Positions 17,680 through 26,700 are shown, counted from the stretch's first letter. The stretch is DNA of 64,000 bases from Streptomyces toxytricini (GCF_014649915.1 NZ_BMTY01000012.1:1-64000); one strand, 5' to 3'. The notes: generated by a model not told the origin, from the sequence alone. Numbers and translations are program-made.

Positions 17680-18134
17680 GTGTGCGCCCGCCCGCGGCGT
17701 GCACCCTCCCCGCCCCCGAACGGGGAGGGGTCGCACCGCGTCGGCGAGTCGTTCGAGGGACCGCCGCGCGGGCCTCGGACATCTCGGAGCAGACGCGCCC
17801 GAAATGACAGGCTCATGACGAGCTCGGCCGCGTCGGGCTGAATACTACCGGCCCAAATGGCGCGATCTCGCCATTCCGCTTAGTGTCCGAAATCCGTCAA
17901 GACCGCAGGTACAGCGTGTAGTTGGGCATGCGACAGACAGTTCCGTTCCGGCGCGGGCGCCCTCTTTCGGAAGGACGCCGCCACTCCCCCGAACGGTTCC
18001 CGCCCACGCCGTATGGGTCCCCCCGGCGACCTCGGCGGTCCCCCTCCGGCGCCCGCGGCAGGTGCGACGAAGGCCTCACCCGCGATGTGCCGACAGGGCT
18101 GGTACCGCCGCCTACCGGGCGGTAGCGTCGCGGC
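17680..18134. promoter_or_regulatory. Intergenic region with three inverted repeats, upstream of dehydrogenase gene
   Basis: No gene is supported here. A hairpin CCCTCCCCG / CGGGGAGGG occupies 17704-17729. A perfect operator-like dyad AATGGCG-CGATCT-CGCCATT lies at 17856-17875 in a more A+T-rich stretch. A second dyad, TACCGCC-N8-GGCGGTA, covers 18103-18124, 10 bp before the start codon, where a bound repressor would block expression. Regulators are unknown. Confidence 0.45.
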
Positions 18135-19097
18135 ATGTTCGCTGCCTACGCCGCCCGTATCGACCGTGACCAGCCGCTGAGCGGCCTCGAGCTGGGCGAG
18201 CGCCCGGCTCCGGCGGCCCGCCCCGGCTGGGTGACCGTGAACGTCAAGGCCGCCTCCCTCAACCACCACGACCTCTGGTCGCTGCGCGGGGTCGGCCTCG
18301 GCGAGGACAAGCTCCCGATGATCCTCGGCTGCGACGCAGCCGGCATCGACCAGGACGGCAACGAGGTCGTCCTGCACTCGGTGATCGGCCAGAGCGGCCA
18401 CGGCGTCGGCCCGGACGAGCCCCGCTCCATCCTGACGGAGCGCTACCAGGGCACGTTCGCCGAGCAGGTGTCCGTCCCCGCCTGGAACGTGCTGCGCAAG
18501 CCCGCCGAGCTCTCCTTCGAGGAGGCCGCCTGCCTGCCCACGGCCTGGCTGACGGCGTACCGGATGCTCTTCACCAACGCGGGCGTCCGGCCCGGCGACT
18601 CGGTCCTCGTGCAGGGGGCCGGCGGCGGCGTCGCGACCGCCGCCATCGCACTGGGCAAGGCCGCCGGGCTCCGCGTGTACGCGACCAGCCGGGACGAGGC
18701 CAAGCGCAAGCGGGCCGTCGAACTCGGCGCCGCGGAAGCCTTCGAACCGGGCGCCCGCCTGCCGCACCGGGTCGACGCGGTCATCGAGACCGTCGGCGCG
18801 GCCACCTGGTCCCACTCGGTCAAGTCGCTGCGCCCCGGGGGCACCCTCGTCATCTCCGGCGCCACCAGCGGCGACCGCCCCGCGCACGCGGAGCTCACCC
18901 GGATCTTCTTCCTGGAGCTCAAGGTGGTCGGCTCGACGATGGGCTCGAAGGACGAGCTGGAGGACCTGCTGTCGTTCTGCGCGGCGACGGGACTGCGGCC
19001 CGTGATCGACGAGGTGCTGCCGCTGGACCGGGCCCGCGAGGGCTTCGAGAAGCTGGCGGCCGGCGACCTGTTCGGCAAGGTCGTGCTGACGGTGTAG
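18135..19097 (+). CDS. Zinc-type alcohol dehydrogenase / quinone oxidoreductase (MDR family)
   Basis: A 320-residue medium-chain reductase. It has the GroES-like N-terminal domain (VNVKAASLNHHDLW, LPMILGCDAAG) and the nucleotide-binding motif VLVQGAGGGVATAAIAL (about 158-174). The structural-zinc Cys cluster is absent and the catalytic Cys position is not conserved, so a quinone- or enoyl-reductase type is more likely than a zinc alcohol dehydrogenase. No clear Shine-Dalgarno sits before the ATG, and a dyad operator abuts the start. Confidence 0.88.
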   Translation: MFAAYAARIDRDQPLSGLELGERPAPAARPGWVTVNVKAASLNHHDLWSLRGVGLGEDKLPMILGCDAAGIDQDGNEVVLHSVIGQSGHGVGPDEPRSILTERYQGTFAEQVSVPAWNVLRKPAELSFEEAACLPTAWLTAYRMLFTNAGVRPGDSVLVQGAGGGVATAAIALGKAAGLRVYATSRDEAKRKRAVELGAAEAFEPGARLPHRVDAVIETVGAATWSHSVKSLRPGGTLVISGATSGDRPAHAELTRIFFLELKVVGSTMGSKDELEDLLSFCAATGLRPVIDEVLPLDRAREGFEKLAAGDLFGKVVLTV

Positions 19098-19174
19098 TCC
19101 GCAGGCGGTGCCTGCCGACCCGCCCCGCCCGCCGGTGCGGCGGAGGGGGCGGGGCTGGTGGGGCGGGCGGGGCG

Positions 19175-20095
19175 TCAGCGGGAGGGCTTCAGGGCCGCCG
19201 CGATGCCGGCGGCGGCCGCCGCCAGGTGGGCGTGCGCCTCCTCCAGCTGGGCCGCGGTGACGCCGTGGTCGCGGGCGGCGTCGCGGACGCCGTCGCGGAA
19301 GCGGTCCAACAGCCGGTCCAGGTCGCGCACCGGATCGCCGGTGCGCGGCACGTCCGCCGCCCAGTCGGCGGCCTCCGGAGCCGGGGCGCCCCCACCGGCC
19401 GTACGGGTGCCCCCGCCCGCGCCGGCGGCACCGCCCGCACCGCCGCCGCCGCCGCCGAGCCAGCTGCCGGCCAGGCTGCCCAGCATTCCGCCGGACTTCG
19501 CGAGCTGCTCCTGGAGCTGCGCCGCGAGCCGGGAGACCTCCTCGCGGGCCCGCTCCTGCGCCTCCTTGGCCTGGCGGCGCGCCTGCTGCGCCTCCTCCCG
19601 GGCGCGGCGGCTCTCGTCCTTGGCGCGGCGGGCCTGCTCCTTCCACTCGTGGCGGGCCCGGCGCATCTCCTCCTTCGCGGCCTTCCAGGACTCGTCCTCG
19701 ACGCGGGTCTGCGTCGCGGAGGCCTCGGCCAGCATCTCCCGGCGCAGCGCCCCGGCCGCGCCGCGCACGTCGTCGCGGATCTCCGCGGCCAGCTCGGAGA
19801 CCGACTCGCGGATCTCCAGCTCCAGGTCGGCGAGCTCGCCGCCCCGCCCGGCCAGTTCGGCGCGCCCGGCGTCGGTGATGGAGTACACCTTCCGCCCGCC
19901 CTCGGTGGCGTGCGTGACGAGGCCCTCGGCCTCCAGCTTGGCCAGGCGCGGGTAGACCGTGCCCGCGGAGGGGGCGTACAGGCCCTGGAAGCGCTCCTCC
20001 AGCAGGCGGATCACCTCGTAGCCGTGGCGCGGCGCCTCGTCCAGCAGCTTGAGCAGGTAGAGGCGGAGTCGGCCGTGGGCGAAGACGGGCGGCAT
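19175..20095 (-). CDS. PadR-family regulator with long charged coiled coil
   Basis: A 306-residue protein. Residues 1-80 are a PadR winged helix (LRLYLLKLLDEAPRHGYEVI, then APSAGTVYPRLAKLEAEGLV). Residues about 110-190 are a charged Lys/Arg/Glu coiled coil rich in RRAKDESRRAREEAQQARR-like repeats, then a Gly run (GGGGGGAGGAAGAGGG) and a helical C-terminus. The family is usually about 180 residues, so this is a long form. It starts one base after the DUF4097 stop and probably autoregulates the pair through the repeats at 21035-21072. Confidence 0.9.
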   Translation of the reverse strand: MPPVFAHGRLRLYLLKLLDEAPRHGYEVIRLLEERFQGLYAPSAGTVYPRLAKLEAEGLVTHATEGGRKVYSITDAGRAELAGRGGELADLELEIRESVSELAAEIRDDVRGAAGALRREMLAEASATQTRVEDESWKAAKEEMRRARHEWKEQARRAKDESRRAREEAQQARRQAKEAQERAREEVSRLAAQLQEQLAKSGGMLGSLAGSWLGGGGGGAGGAAGAGGGTRTAGGGAPAPEAADWAADVPRTGDPVRDLDRLLDRFRDGVRDAARDHGVTAAQLEEAHAHLAAAAAGIAAALKPSR

Positions 20096-20096
20096 G

Positions 20097-20999
20097 TCAG
20101 AGCACCTTCTTGTCGAGCGCGAGAGGGGCGGCCGGCGCGTCCCCGGCCGGGCGGCGCAGCAGGGCGATGGAGCCGGAGACGGTGGTGGCGCGCAGGCTCC
20201 CGCTGCCCGCCCCCAGCTTGCCGGTGATGCGCTTGGCGCCCATCTGGCCGGAGACGTGGAGCTCGTCGAAGCCGTTGGAGATGCCGCCGGTCGCGGTGTT
20301 GGCCTCGACGCGGGCGTCCGCGGGGTGCGGCAGGCGGACCGCGACCTGCCCGGAGACGGAGTTCAGCGCGACGTCGAGGCTGCCGGCGGGGTCCAGGTCG
20401 ATCAGCATGTCGCCGCTGACCGAGTCGGCCCGTACGCGCCCGGCGGCGCCGTCGACCACGGTGAGGCCGCCGGAGACCGTGCGGAAGCCGAGCTCTCCGG
20501 TGACGGACTGCGCCTCCACGCTCCCGGAGACGGTGTGCGCCTTGACCGCGCCGGACAGCCGGACCAGCGTCAGGTCGCCGGAGACGGTGTTGGCGTCCAC
20601 GTCCCCCGCGATGCCGGAGACGACGGCGCCGGCGCCGAGCGCGGCGACGCGGACGCGGGTGCCGGCCGGGACGGTGAGCGTGGCGGTGGCGCTGCGCTCC
20701 CAGGCCTTGCGGCCCTCGGCCGGGCCGGACCAGGCCTTCCACGGCTTGCTCTCGAACCACTCGCGCAGGCCCTGCGCCCCGTTCCAGGGCAGGTCCTCGT
20801 AGGAGACGGTGAGGGTGCCGCCCTCCTGGACGACGTACAGGGGCGGGCCGTCGACCGCGGCGACCTCCAGGCGGGCCGGGCCCTCGTCGGCCACGACGTT
20901 GACCGTTCCGCCGGCGATGCGGACCCGCAGCTCGGTCACCGGGGCGTCGAAGGCGATCTTCTGCGGCTCCCCCACCGACCACGTCTTCTGCTCTGCCAT
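20097..20999 (-). CDS. DUF4097 beta-strand-repeat protein
   Basis: A 300-residue protein from ATG 20999 (GGAGGG upstream). The central two-thirds is a regular parallel beta-helix-like repeat of about 20 residues, marked by recurring VSG/TVSGSV/SVSGDM turns. There is no signal peptide or membrane segment. DUF4097 proteins are often paired with PadR regulators or anti-sigma-like modules, as here, but have no established activity. It is the first gene of a two-gene operon with the PadR regulator. Confidence 0.88.
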   Translation of the reverse strand: MAEQKTWSVGEPQKIAFDAPVTELRVRIAGGTVNVVADEGPARLEVAAVDGPPLYVVQEGGTLTVSYEDLPWNGAQGLREWFESKPWKAWSGPAEGRKAWERSATATLTVPAGTRVRVAALGAGAVVSGIAGDVDANTVSGDLTLVRLSGAVKAHTVSGSVEAQSVTGELGFRTVSGGLTVVDGAAGRVRADSVSGDMLIDLDPAGSLDVALNSVSGQVAVRLPHPADARVEANTATGGISNGFDELHVSGQMGAKRITGKLGAGSGSLRATTVSGSIALLRRPAGDAPAAPLALDKKVL

Positions 21000-21034
21000 G
21001 GTGCTGGCCCTCCTCGGCACATGCGACGGCACGC

Positions 21035-21072
21035 AACATATCGCGTCTTCCTCCAACACGATATATCGCGGA
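21035..21072 (-). promoter_or_regulatory. Probable PadR operator/promoter of the DUF4097-padR operon
   Basis: The octamer ATATCGCG occurs twice (21038-21045 and 21063-21070) 25 bp apart. The second copy is part of the perfect palindrome CGATATATCG (21059-21068). These A+T-rich elements stand out in a G+C-rich background and sit 36-71 bp upstream of the DUF4097 start, as expected for autoregulation by the PadR protein. Confidence 0.55.
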
Positions 21073-21167
21073 TTTTCGAAGTCAAGGGCATGGCGGGGCC
21101 GCGGCCGGGACCGGGCGGGCGGGAAGGAGTCGGTCCGCGCGGCGGACCGGCGGGGAAAGGGCCGGGG

Positions 21168-22103
21168 CTAGGAGGCGGCGAGCAGGGGGCTCGCATGGCG
21201 GTGCAGCCAGGCCCGGTACACGGGCGAGGTGTGGGCCGCCTCCAGATAGGCGGCGCGGAGGTCCTCGAAGGCCTCGGGGTGTTCGCCGGGCCGTGTCGCC
21301 AGCAGCAGGCGCACGGCGAGGGGGTCGCCGGCCAGCGGGCGGATGGCCATGTCGGCGCGGGGCCCGGAGGTGGGCTGGCAGGGGGCGACGGCCTCACCGG
21401 AGACGATCAGCGAGGCGGCGGTGTGGTAGTCGGCGTGCAGCACGGGCGGATCGAGTTCGGCTGCGGCGAACACCCGGCGCAGGCCGTCCCATTCGCCGTC
21501 GACGGAGGGGTCGACGGTCCACCGGTCGCCGGCCAGGTCCCGCAGGTCGACCACGCTCCGGCGGGCCGCGGGATGGTCCAGGGACATCGAGACGAACTGC
21601 GGCTCCCGCTCCACGAGGACCCGTAACTCCAGCCCCGGGGGGACCCGCAGCGGGCTGCCCTCCACCTCGTGCACGAACGCGACGTCCAGCTGGCCCGAAG
21701 CGACCATCCGCAGCAGGGCGTTGGGCGAGACGTCGACGAAGAGGGAGGTCTCGGTCTCCGGCCACCGGCGGTGCAGCCGCCGCAGCCAGCCCGGCAGGGC
21801 GCGGCTGGCGGTGGAGCCGAGGCGGAGCCGCGGGCCGCTCGCCATCGCGCGGGCCTCGGCGACGAGGGCGGCCATCCCGTCGAGCAGGGGGCGGGCACGG
21901 CCGAGGACGCTGCGCCCGAAGGGGGTGGGCCGGCAGCCGGTGCGCTCGCGCAGGAACAGCTCGCCGTCCAGGGCGCGTTCGATGCGGCGCAGCTGGGTCG
22001 TCAGGGAGGGCTGGCTCACGCCGAGCTGCCGGGCGGCCTTGTGCAGGCTGCCGGCGTCGGCGATGGCGCAGAGCGCGCGCAGGTGCCTCACCTCGAGCTC
22101 CAT
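21168..22103 (-). CDS. LysR-family regulator, divergent from snapalysin gene
   Basis: A 311-residue LysR-type regulator. The winged HTH is at residues 1-65 (LRALCAIADAGSLHKAARQLG, in parts, then VSQPSLTTQLRRIERALDGELFLRE). The effector-binding domain spans about 90-300. It is divergent from the snapalysin gene with 208 bp between the starts. In other Streptomyces a LysR activator (MprR/SnpR type) sits beside the small neutral protease gene and activates it; the same role is inferred here. Confidence 0.9.
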   Translation of the reverse strand: MELEVRHLRALCAIADAGSLHKAARQLGVSQPSLTTQLRRIERALDGELFLRERTGCRPTPFGRSVLGRARPLLDGMAALVAEARAMASGPRLRLGSTASRALPGWLRRLHRRWPETETSLFVDVSPNALLRMVASGQLDVAFVHEVEGSPLRVPPGLELRVLVEREPQFVSMSLDHPAARRSVVDLRDLAGDRWTVDPSVDGEWDGLRRVFAAAELDPPVLHADYHTAASLIVSGEAVAPCQPTSGPRADMAIRPLAGDPLAVRLLLATRPGEHPEAFEDLRAAYLEAAHTSPVYRAWLHRHASPLLAAS

Positions 22104-22311
22104 GGACCGAGGGTAGGTCGGCCACGGCGCACTTCACCAGCCACTGATACCCCCTCGAATCCCGCCATTCTCACGGAAGTCGACCCGCCGAAACCTTCCG
22201 ATAGGACGGTGTTATCGGGGGCTGACATCATCCGCGGACCCGGCTTGCTCCCGCAGACTCCGGTACCGAACGACCCACCCCCCACCGGATTTTCGAGTAG
22301 GAGCACCCCAC

Positions 22312-22977
22312 ATGCGCCACTCCCGCATATCCCGCAAGACCCTGCTGGCAGCCGCCGCCGGCCTCGGTCTCGCCACCGCGCTCGGCGTCGTCCCCAACGC
22401 CGGCGCCGCCCCCGTCCCCGCCGGCAACGCCGCGTCGTACGCCGCCTACGAGCGCTCGCAGGAGAACCAGGCCGCCACCAAGGCCTTCTTCGAGGCCGTG
22501 CAGCGCTCGGTCGCCGAGCAGCGGGCCGCGAACCCCGGCGCCGCCGTGGTCACGGTCACGTACAACACCCGCAACGCGCCGAGCTTCCGCACCCAGATCG
22601 CCCGCTCCACGCAGATCTGGAACAGCTCGGTGACGAACGTCCGCCTCCAGGAGGTCTCCACCGGCGGCAGCTTCTCCTACCGCGAGGGCAACGACCCGCG
22701 CGGCTCCTACGCGAGCACGGACGGGCACGGCCGCGGCTACATCTTCCTCGACTACCGGCAGAACCAGCAGTACAACTCCACGCGCGTGACCTCGCACGAG
22801 ACGGGCCACGTGCTGGGCCTGCCCGACCACTACTCGGGCCCCTGCTCCGAGCTGATGTCGGGCGGCGGCCCGGGCACCTCCTGCACCAACGCCACCCCGA
22901 ACAGCGCCGAGCGGACCCGGGTGAACCAGCTGTGGGCCAACGGCTTCGCGGCCTCGGGCCTGGACGCCAAGGGCTGA
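22312..22977 (+). CDS. snpA: Snapalysin-family secreted zinc metalloprotease (M7)
   Basis: A 221-residue precursor with a twin-basic N-terminus, a hydrophobic segment and an AGA-AP cleavage region near residue 32, so it is secreted. A short propeptide precedes the mature part. The zinc motif is HETGHVLGLPDH (162-173), with Asp rather than a third His beyond it as in snapalysin, followed by SGPCSELMSGG and two Cys that can form a disulphide. It hydrolyses milk-type proteins outside the cell. RBS lies in the GTAGGAG stretch just upstream. Confidence 0.94.
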   Translation: MRHSRISRKTLLAAAAGLGLATALGVVPNAGAAPVPAGNAASYAAYERSQENQAATKAFFEAVQRSVAEQRAANPGAAVVTVTYNTRNAPSFRTQIARSTQIWNSSVTNVRLQEVSTGGSFSYREGNDPRGSYASTDGHGRGYIFLDYRQNQQYNSTRVTSHETGHVLGLPDHYSGPCSELMSGGGPGTSCTNATPNSAERTRVNQLWANGFAASGLDAKG

Positions 22978-23022
22978 GCGTCCCAGGGCTGCGCGCCTCC
23001 CTGCACTGGGCGCGGTGAACAC

Positions 23023-23057
23023 GGCCCCGCCCCCGGAATCCTTCCGGGGGCGGGGCC
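23023..23057. terminator. Perfect 16-bp hairpin after snapalysin
   Basis: GGCCCCGCCCCCGGAA (23023-23038) pairs exactly with 23042-23057 around TCC. It separates the snapalysin gene from the convergent small gene. Confidence 0.85.
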
Positions 23058-23112
23058 CCTCGCGCTCCGGGCCGGCCGCACGGCGCCGCGGACCCGCGGG
23101 GTTCGGCCGGGG

Positions 23113-23340
23113 TCAGGGGGCCGGGCCCTCCTCGGCGGCGTACTCCGGGCAGCCCGGGTTGCGGCAGGGACCCGGCATCCATTCGGGGACGAAGACCCCC
23201 AGGGCCTTGCGGCGCCTCAGGACCGTGTCGACGGGGCGCCCGCAGGCCGGGCAGTGGTGCTGCTCGTGCTCGGACTGCGGTGCGACCACCGGGGGCGCGG
23301 GCGGGGGGCGCCGGTGGGAGTGTCGGTGTTCGGCGGCCAT
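23113..23340 (-). CDS. Small His-rich CxxC protein (75 aa)
   Basis: Begins MAAEHRHSHRRPPPAPP and contains HHCPACGRPVDTVLRRRK, then PCRNPGCPEY. Four Cys in two pairs suggest a zinc ribbon, and the His-rich head could also bind metal. GGAGG is only 1 nt from the ATG, an unusually short spacing, so the start is not certain. Function unknown. Confidence 0.6.
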   Translation of the reverse strand: MAAEHRHSHRRPPPAPPVVAPQSEHEQHHCPACGRPVDTVLRRRKALGVFVPEWMPGPCRNPGCPEYAAEEGPAP

Positions 23341-23453
23341 ACCTCCACGGTAGGCCGGTTCCGTCCGTTCGGCCGGTTCCGGGGCGCGCGCGTGCCCGCC
23401 GGGCGACGGCTCAGGCGTACGGGGCGGCGCCCCACCCGGCCGTCCCCGCCGGG

Positions 23454-24074
23454 TCAGGCCTCCGGCCCGGCCACCGGCTGGGGCTTTCGCCACATCGGCC
23501 ACATCGGCGGTCCGTCCGGCAGCTGCACGGCCTCGCCGGTGAACTCCCAGCCGAGCCGCTCGTACAGCCGCCGGCTCCGCTCGCTGCTCGCCTCCAGGTA
23601 CGCGGGCACGCCCTCCCGGTCGCACCGCTCCAGCACCGGCCGCATCAGGGCGGTCCCCAGCCCCTCGCCCTGCCGGCCCGGGGCCACCGCGATCATCAGC
23701 AGGTACTCGTGCTCCTCGGACGTCGGGTGAACGGCGCCGGTGAGCCGGCCGACCAGCTCGCACCGCTCGTTGTCCGGGTCGGCGACGGCGCGCATCAGGG
23801 CCGGTACGTCGTCCTCCGGGCCGCCCTCCGCGGGGGCGCCCGCGGGGACGCGCAGCCACAGTGCGGCGGCGGACCCGTCGGCCGCGTAGTCGATCCGCCC
23901 CTCGGCGAGGGCGACGTCCACGAAGACGCCGAGGAACTTCCCGTGGACGGCGGCCCGGTGCGCGGCGTCGGGAAAGACCCAGCAGCTCACCGGGTCGTCG
24001 CGGAAGGCCTCGTCGAGCAGCCGCGCCACCGCGTCGCGGTCCGTCCCGTCCGCCTGCCGTATCTCCAGAACCAC
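23454..24074 (-). CDS. GNAT-family N-acetyltransferase
   Basis: About 206 residues. GTG at 24074 is preferred because GAAGGG is 8 nt upstream; the GTG at 24083 abuts it. The acetyl-CoA-binding motif A is LLMIAVAPGRQGEGLGTALM (Q/R-x-x-G-x-G/A), followed by YLEASSERSRRLYERLGWE, the usual motif B. The substrate is unknown. It stands alone, after the terminator of the encapsulin operon. Confidence 0.9.
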   Translation of the reverse strand: MVLEIRQADGTDRDAVARLLDEAFRDDPVSCWVFPDAAHRAAVHGKFLGVFVDVALAEGRIDYAADGSAAALWLRVPAGAPAEGGPEDDVPALMRAVADPDNERCELVGRLTGAVHPTSEEHEYLLMIAVAPGRQGEGLGTALMRPVLERCDREGVPAYLEASSERSRRLYERLGWEFTGEAVQLPDGPPMWPMWRKPQPVAGPEA

Positions 24075-24140
24075 TGGGCACACCCTTCAGCCGCGTGTCA
24101 ACAACCGCCAGCGATCCTAGAGTTGGGCCACCACGGCGGA

Positions 24141-24180
24141 AAGCCCTGTTCCGGCACCATGCAGTGCCGGAACAGGGCTT
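24141..24180. terminator. Perfect 17-bp hairpin terminator of the encapsulin operon
   Basis: AAGCCCTGTTCCGGCAC (24141-24157) pairs exactly with 24164-24180 around CATGCA. It lies 12 bp after the stop of the polyprenyl transferase on the minus strand. Confidence 0.85.
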
Positions 24181-24192
24181 GCGCTCACGCGT

Positions 24193-25257
24193 TCAGCGGG
24201 TACGGCGCGTGACGAACTCCGCCAGCGCCAGCAGCCCTCCCGCCGCCCCCAGGTCGGGCACGGCCCGGGACAGCTGCTGCACGGCCCGGCCCATCCGGTC
24301 CGCGGCATGGGCCTGCGCCCAGTCCCGCCCGCCGGCCCGCTCCACCGCGTCGGCTGCGCGGCGTACGTCCTCCCCCTCCATCGGGCCCGCGTACAGGGCG
24401 GCGAGCTCCTCGCCCGCCGCGGTGCCCGAGGTGAGGGCGGCCACGACGGGCAGGGACTTCTTGCGGGCGAGCAGGTCGGCACCGGCCGGCTTGCCGGTGT
24501 GCCCGGGATCGCCCCAGATGCCGATCAGGTCGTCGATCAGCTGGAAGGCCAGGCCGGCCTCGCGGCCGAAGGCGTCCATCGCGTCGACCTCGTCCTCCCC
24601 GGCGCCCGCGTACAGGGCGCCGAGTGCGCAGGAGCAGCCGAGCAGGGCCCCGGTCTTGGCCGTCGCCATGACCAGGCACTCCTCCAGCGGGACCTGCGGC
24701 CGCTGCTCGAAGGCGCAGTCGGCCTGCTGCCCGGCGCACAGCTCGACGATGCAGGCCGAGAGGCGGGCGGAGGCCGCCGCCGAGGCGGGGTGCGGGTCCT
24801 CCGCGAGCAGCCGCAGGGCGAGCGCCATCATGGCGTCGCCGGTGATGATCGCGTCCGGGGTCCCGAACACCGTCCAGGCCGTCGGCCGGCCGCGGCGCGT
24901 GGCGTCCCGGTCGATGACGTCGTCGTGCAGCAGCGTGAAGTTGTGGGCCAGCTCGACGGCGACCGCCGCCCGGGCCGCCGCATCGGCCGCGGCTGCCGCG
25001 GCCGCGCCGTCCGGACCGGCGAGAGCGCCCGCGGCGGCGAGCACCAGGGCCGGCCGGATGGCCTTGCCCGCGCCCCCCGCCGCCGCGGTGCCGTCCGCGG
25101 CCTCCCAGCCGAAGTGGTACATCGCCACGCGCCGCATCGGGCCGGGCAGGCTCCCGACCGCGCGGCGCAGCAGCGGATCGACCGCTTCCCTCGCCCGCTC
25201 CAGCAGGGCCGCGGCCTCCTGCCCCTCGCCGGCCGCGACCGCCTCAGTGGCGCCCAT
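24193..25257 (-). CDS. Polyprenyl synthetase, family 2 encapsulin cargo protein
   Basis: A 354-residue trans-prenyl transferase that condenses isopentenyl diphosphate with allylic diphosphates. The first Asp-rich motif is LLHDDVIDRD (about 111-120). The second is degenerate, QLIDDLIGIWGD, with Gly in place of the third Asp, then GKPAGADLLARKKSLPV. The N-terminal 45 residues (Ala/Glu-rich) are extra relative to housekeeping enzymes and fit the disordered cargo-loading segment of encapsulin cargos. It follows the shell gene by 36 bp, so co-expression and packaging are likely. Product chain length is not evident. Confidence 0.88.
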   Translation of the reverse strand: MGATEAVAAGEGQEAAALLERAREAVDPLLRRAVGSLPGPMRRVAMYHFGWEAADGTAAAGGAGKAIRPALVLAAAGALAGPDGAAAAAAADAAARAAVAVELAHNFTLLHDDVIDRDATRRGRPTAWTVFGTPDAIITGDAMMALALRLLAEDPHPASAAASARLSACIVELCAGQQADCAFEQRPQVPLEECLVMATAKTGALLGCSCALGALYAGAGEDEVDAMDAFGREAGLAFQLIDDLIGIWGDPGHTGKPAGADLLARKKSLPVVAALTSGTAAGEELAALYAGPMEGEDVRRAADAVERAGGRDWAQAHAADRMGRAVQQLSRAVPDLGAAGGLLALAEFVTRRTR

Positions 25258-25293
25258 GGGTGCCCCCTCCCCCGGTGCTCGCCGCCACGCCGC

Positions 25294-26700
25294 TCAGGCG
25301 CGGCGGGCGATCTCGACGTTCTCCAGGACTCCCAGCGCGTCCGGTACGAGCACCGCCGCGGAGAAGTAGGCCGTGACGAGGTACGAGATGATCGCCTGCT
25401 CGCTGATGCCCATGAACCGCACGGACGTGCTCGGCTCGATCTCGTCCGGGATGCCCGTCTGGTGCAGGCCGATGACGCCGGACTCCTCCTCGCCGGTGCG
25501 CATGCACAGGATGGACGTGGTGCGGGCGTCGCTGATCGGGATCTTGTTGCAGGGGAAGATCGGCACGCCGCGCCAGGTCATCACGCGGGTCCCCTCCACG
25601 TCCACGGTGTCCGGGTACAGGCCGCGCCTGTTGCACTCGCGGCCGAAGGCGGCGATGGCCTCCGGGTGGGCGAGGAACAGCCGGGAGCCGCGCCGCATGC
25701 TGAGCAGCCGGTCCATGTCGTCGGGGGTGGGTGCGCCCTCGTACGGCTGGATGCGCTGGTCGTACTCGGCGTTGTGGAGCAGCCCGAACTCCGGGTTGTT
25801 GACCAGCTCGTGCTCCTGGCGCTCGCGCAGCGCCTCGACCGTCAGCCGCAGCTGCTGCTCGGTCTGGTTCATCGGCTGGTTGTAGAGGTCGGCGACGCGG
25901 GTGTGCACCCGCAGGACGGTCTGCGCGAGGGAGAGCTCGTATTCGCGGGGGCTGGGCTCGTAGTCGACGAACGTGCCGGGCAGGGTGGGCTCGCCGCGGT
26001 GGCCGGCGGAGAGGTCGATGGCGGCCTCGCCGTGGTCGTTGGCGGGTCGGGCGGGTGCGGAGCGTACGGCGTCCAGGTGCGCGCGGAGCGAGTCGGCGCG
26101 GTCGGCGAGCATCCGGAAGTCCTGGGCGGAGAGGACGAGCGCGGTCCCGGAGGTGACGGCGCGGGCGGTGTACTCCCAGATCGCGTCGTCGTCGACGAGG
26201 CAGTCGTCGCCGAAGTAGGCGCCGTCGGCGACGGTCCGCAGGACCGCGTCCTCGCCGTACGGACCGGGGCCGACCTGCTCGACGCGGCCGTGGGCGAGCA
26301 GGAAGACCCGGTCGGCGGCGCTGCCGAAGGAGGTCAGCTCCTGCCCGGCCTCGAAGTCGACCTGGCGGCACCGCTGGGCGAGCTCGGCCAGGACCTCCTC
26401 GTCCCCGTACGTGCGCAGCAGCGGGAGCTCGCCGAGCTCGGCGGGGATGACCTCGACCCGGGAGCCGGTCTTGACGAACTCCACGCGCCCGTCGCCCACC
26501 GCGTAGCTGAGGCGGCGGTTGACCCGGTAGGTGCCGCCCTGCACGGACACCCAGGGGAGCGTCTTCAGGAGCCACCGGGAGGTGATCTCCTGCATCTGCG
26601 GCACGGACTTGGTCGTGGTCGCCAAGTTCCGCGCGGCCGATGGGGCAAGACTCCGCTGGGGAGTCGCGGCCACGGTTTCGGAACCCGCCTGCACCGACAT
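25294..26700 (-). CDS. Family 2B encapsulin shell protein with cNMP-binding-like domain
   Basis: A 468-residue protein; ATG 26700 has AAGGAA upstream, and longer in-frame starts lack support. The N-terminus (RSLAPSAARNLATTTKSVPQ) and the C-terminal half (YELSLAQTVLRVHTRVADLYN in parts; RGSRLFLAHPEAIAAFGREC; TWRGVPIFPCNKIPI; GVIGLHQTGIPDEIEPSTSV) match the HK97-fold SrpI/EshA shell. A cyclic-nucleotide-binding-like domain is inserted at about 95-225 (FEAGQELTSFGSAADRVFLL, DGAYFGDDCLVDD), which defines family 2B. It forms protein nanocompartments. The adjacent polyprenyl transferase is the expected cargo. The promoter region is shared with divergent nsrR. Confidence 0.93.
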   Translation of the reverse strand: MSVQAGSETVAATPQRSLAPSAARNLATTTKSVPQMQEITSRWLLKTLPWVSVQGGTYRVNRRLSYAVGDGRVEFVKTGSRVEVIPAELGELPLLRTYGDEEVLAELAQRCRQVDFEAGQELTSFGSAADRVFLLAHGRVEQVGPGPYGEDAVLRTVADGAYFGDDCLVDDDAIWEYTARAVTSGTALVLSAQDFRMLADRADSLRAHLDAVRSAPARPANDHGEAAIDLSAGHRGEPTLPGTFVDYEPSPREYELSLAQTVLRVHTRVADLYNQPMNQTEQQLRLTVEALRERQEHELVNNPEFGLLHNAEYDQRIQPYEGAPTPDDMDRLLSMRRGSRLFLAHPEAIAAFGRECNRRGLYPDTVDVEGTRVMTWRGVPIFPCNKIPISDARTTSILCMRTGEEESGVIGLHQTGIPDEIEPSTSVRFMGISEQAIISYLVTAYFSAAVLVPDALGVLENVEIARRA

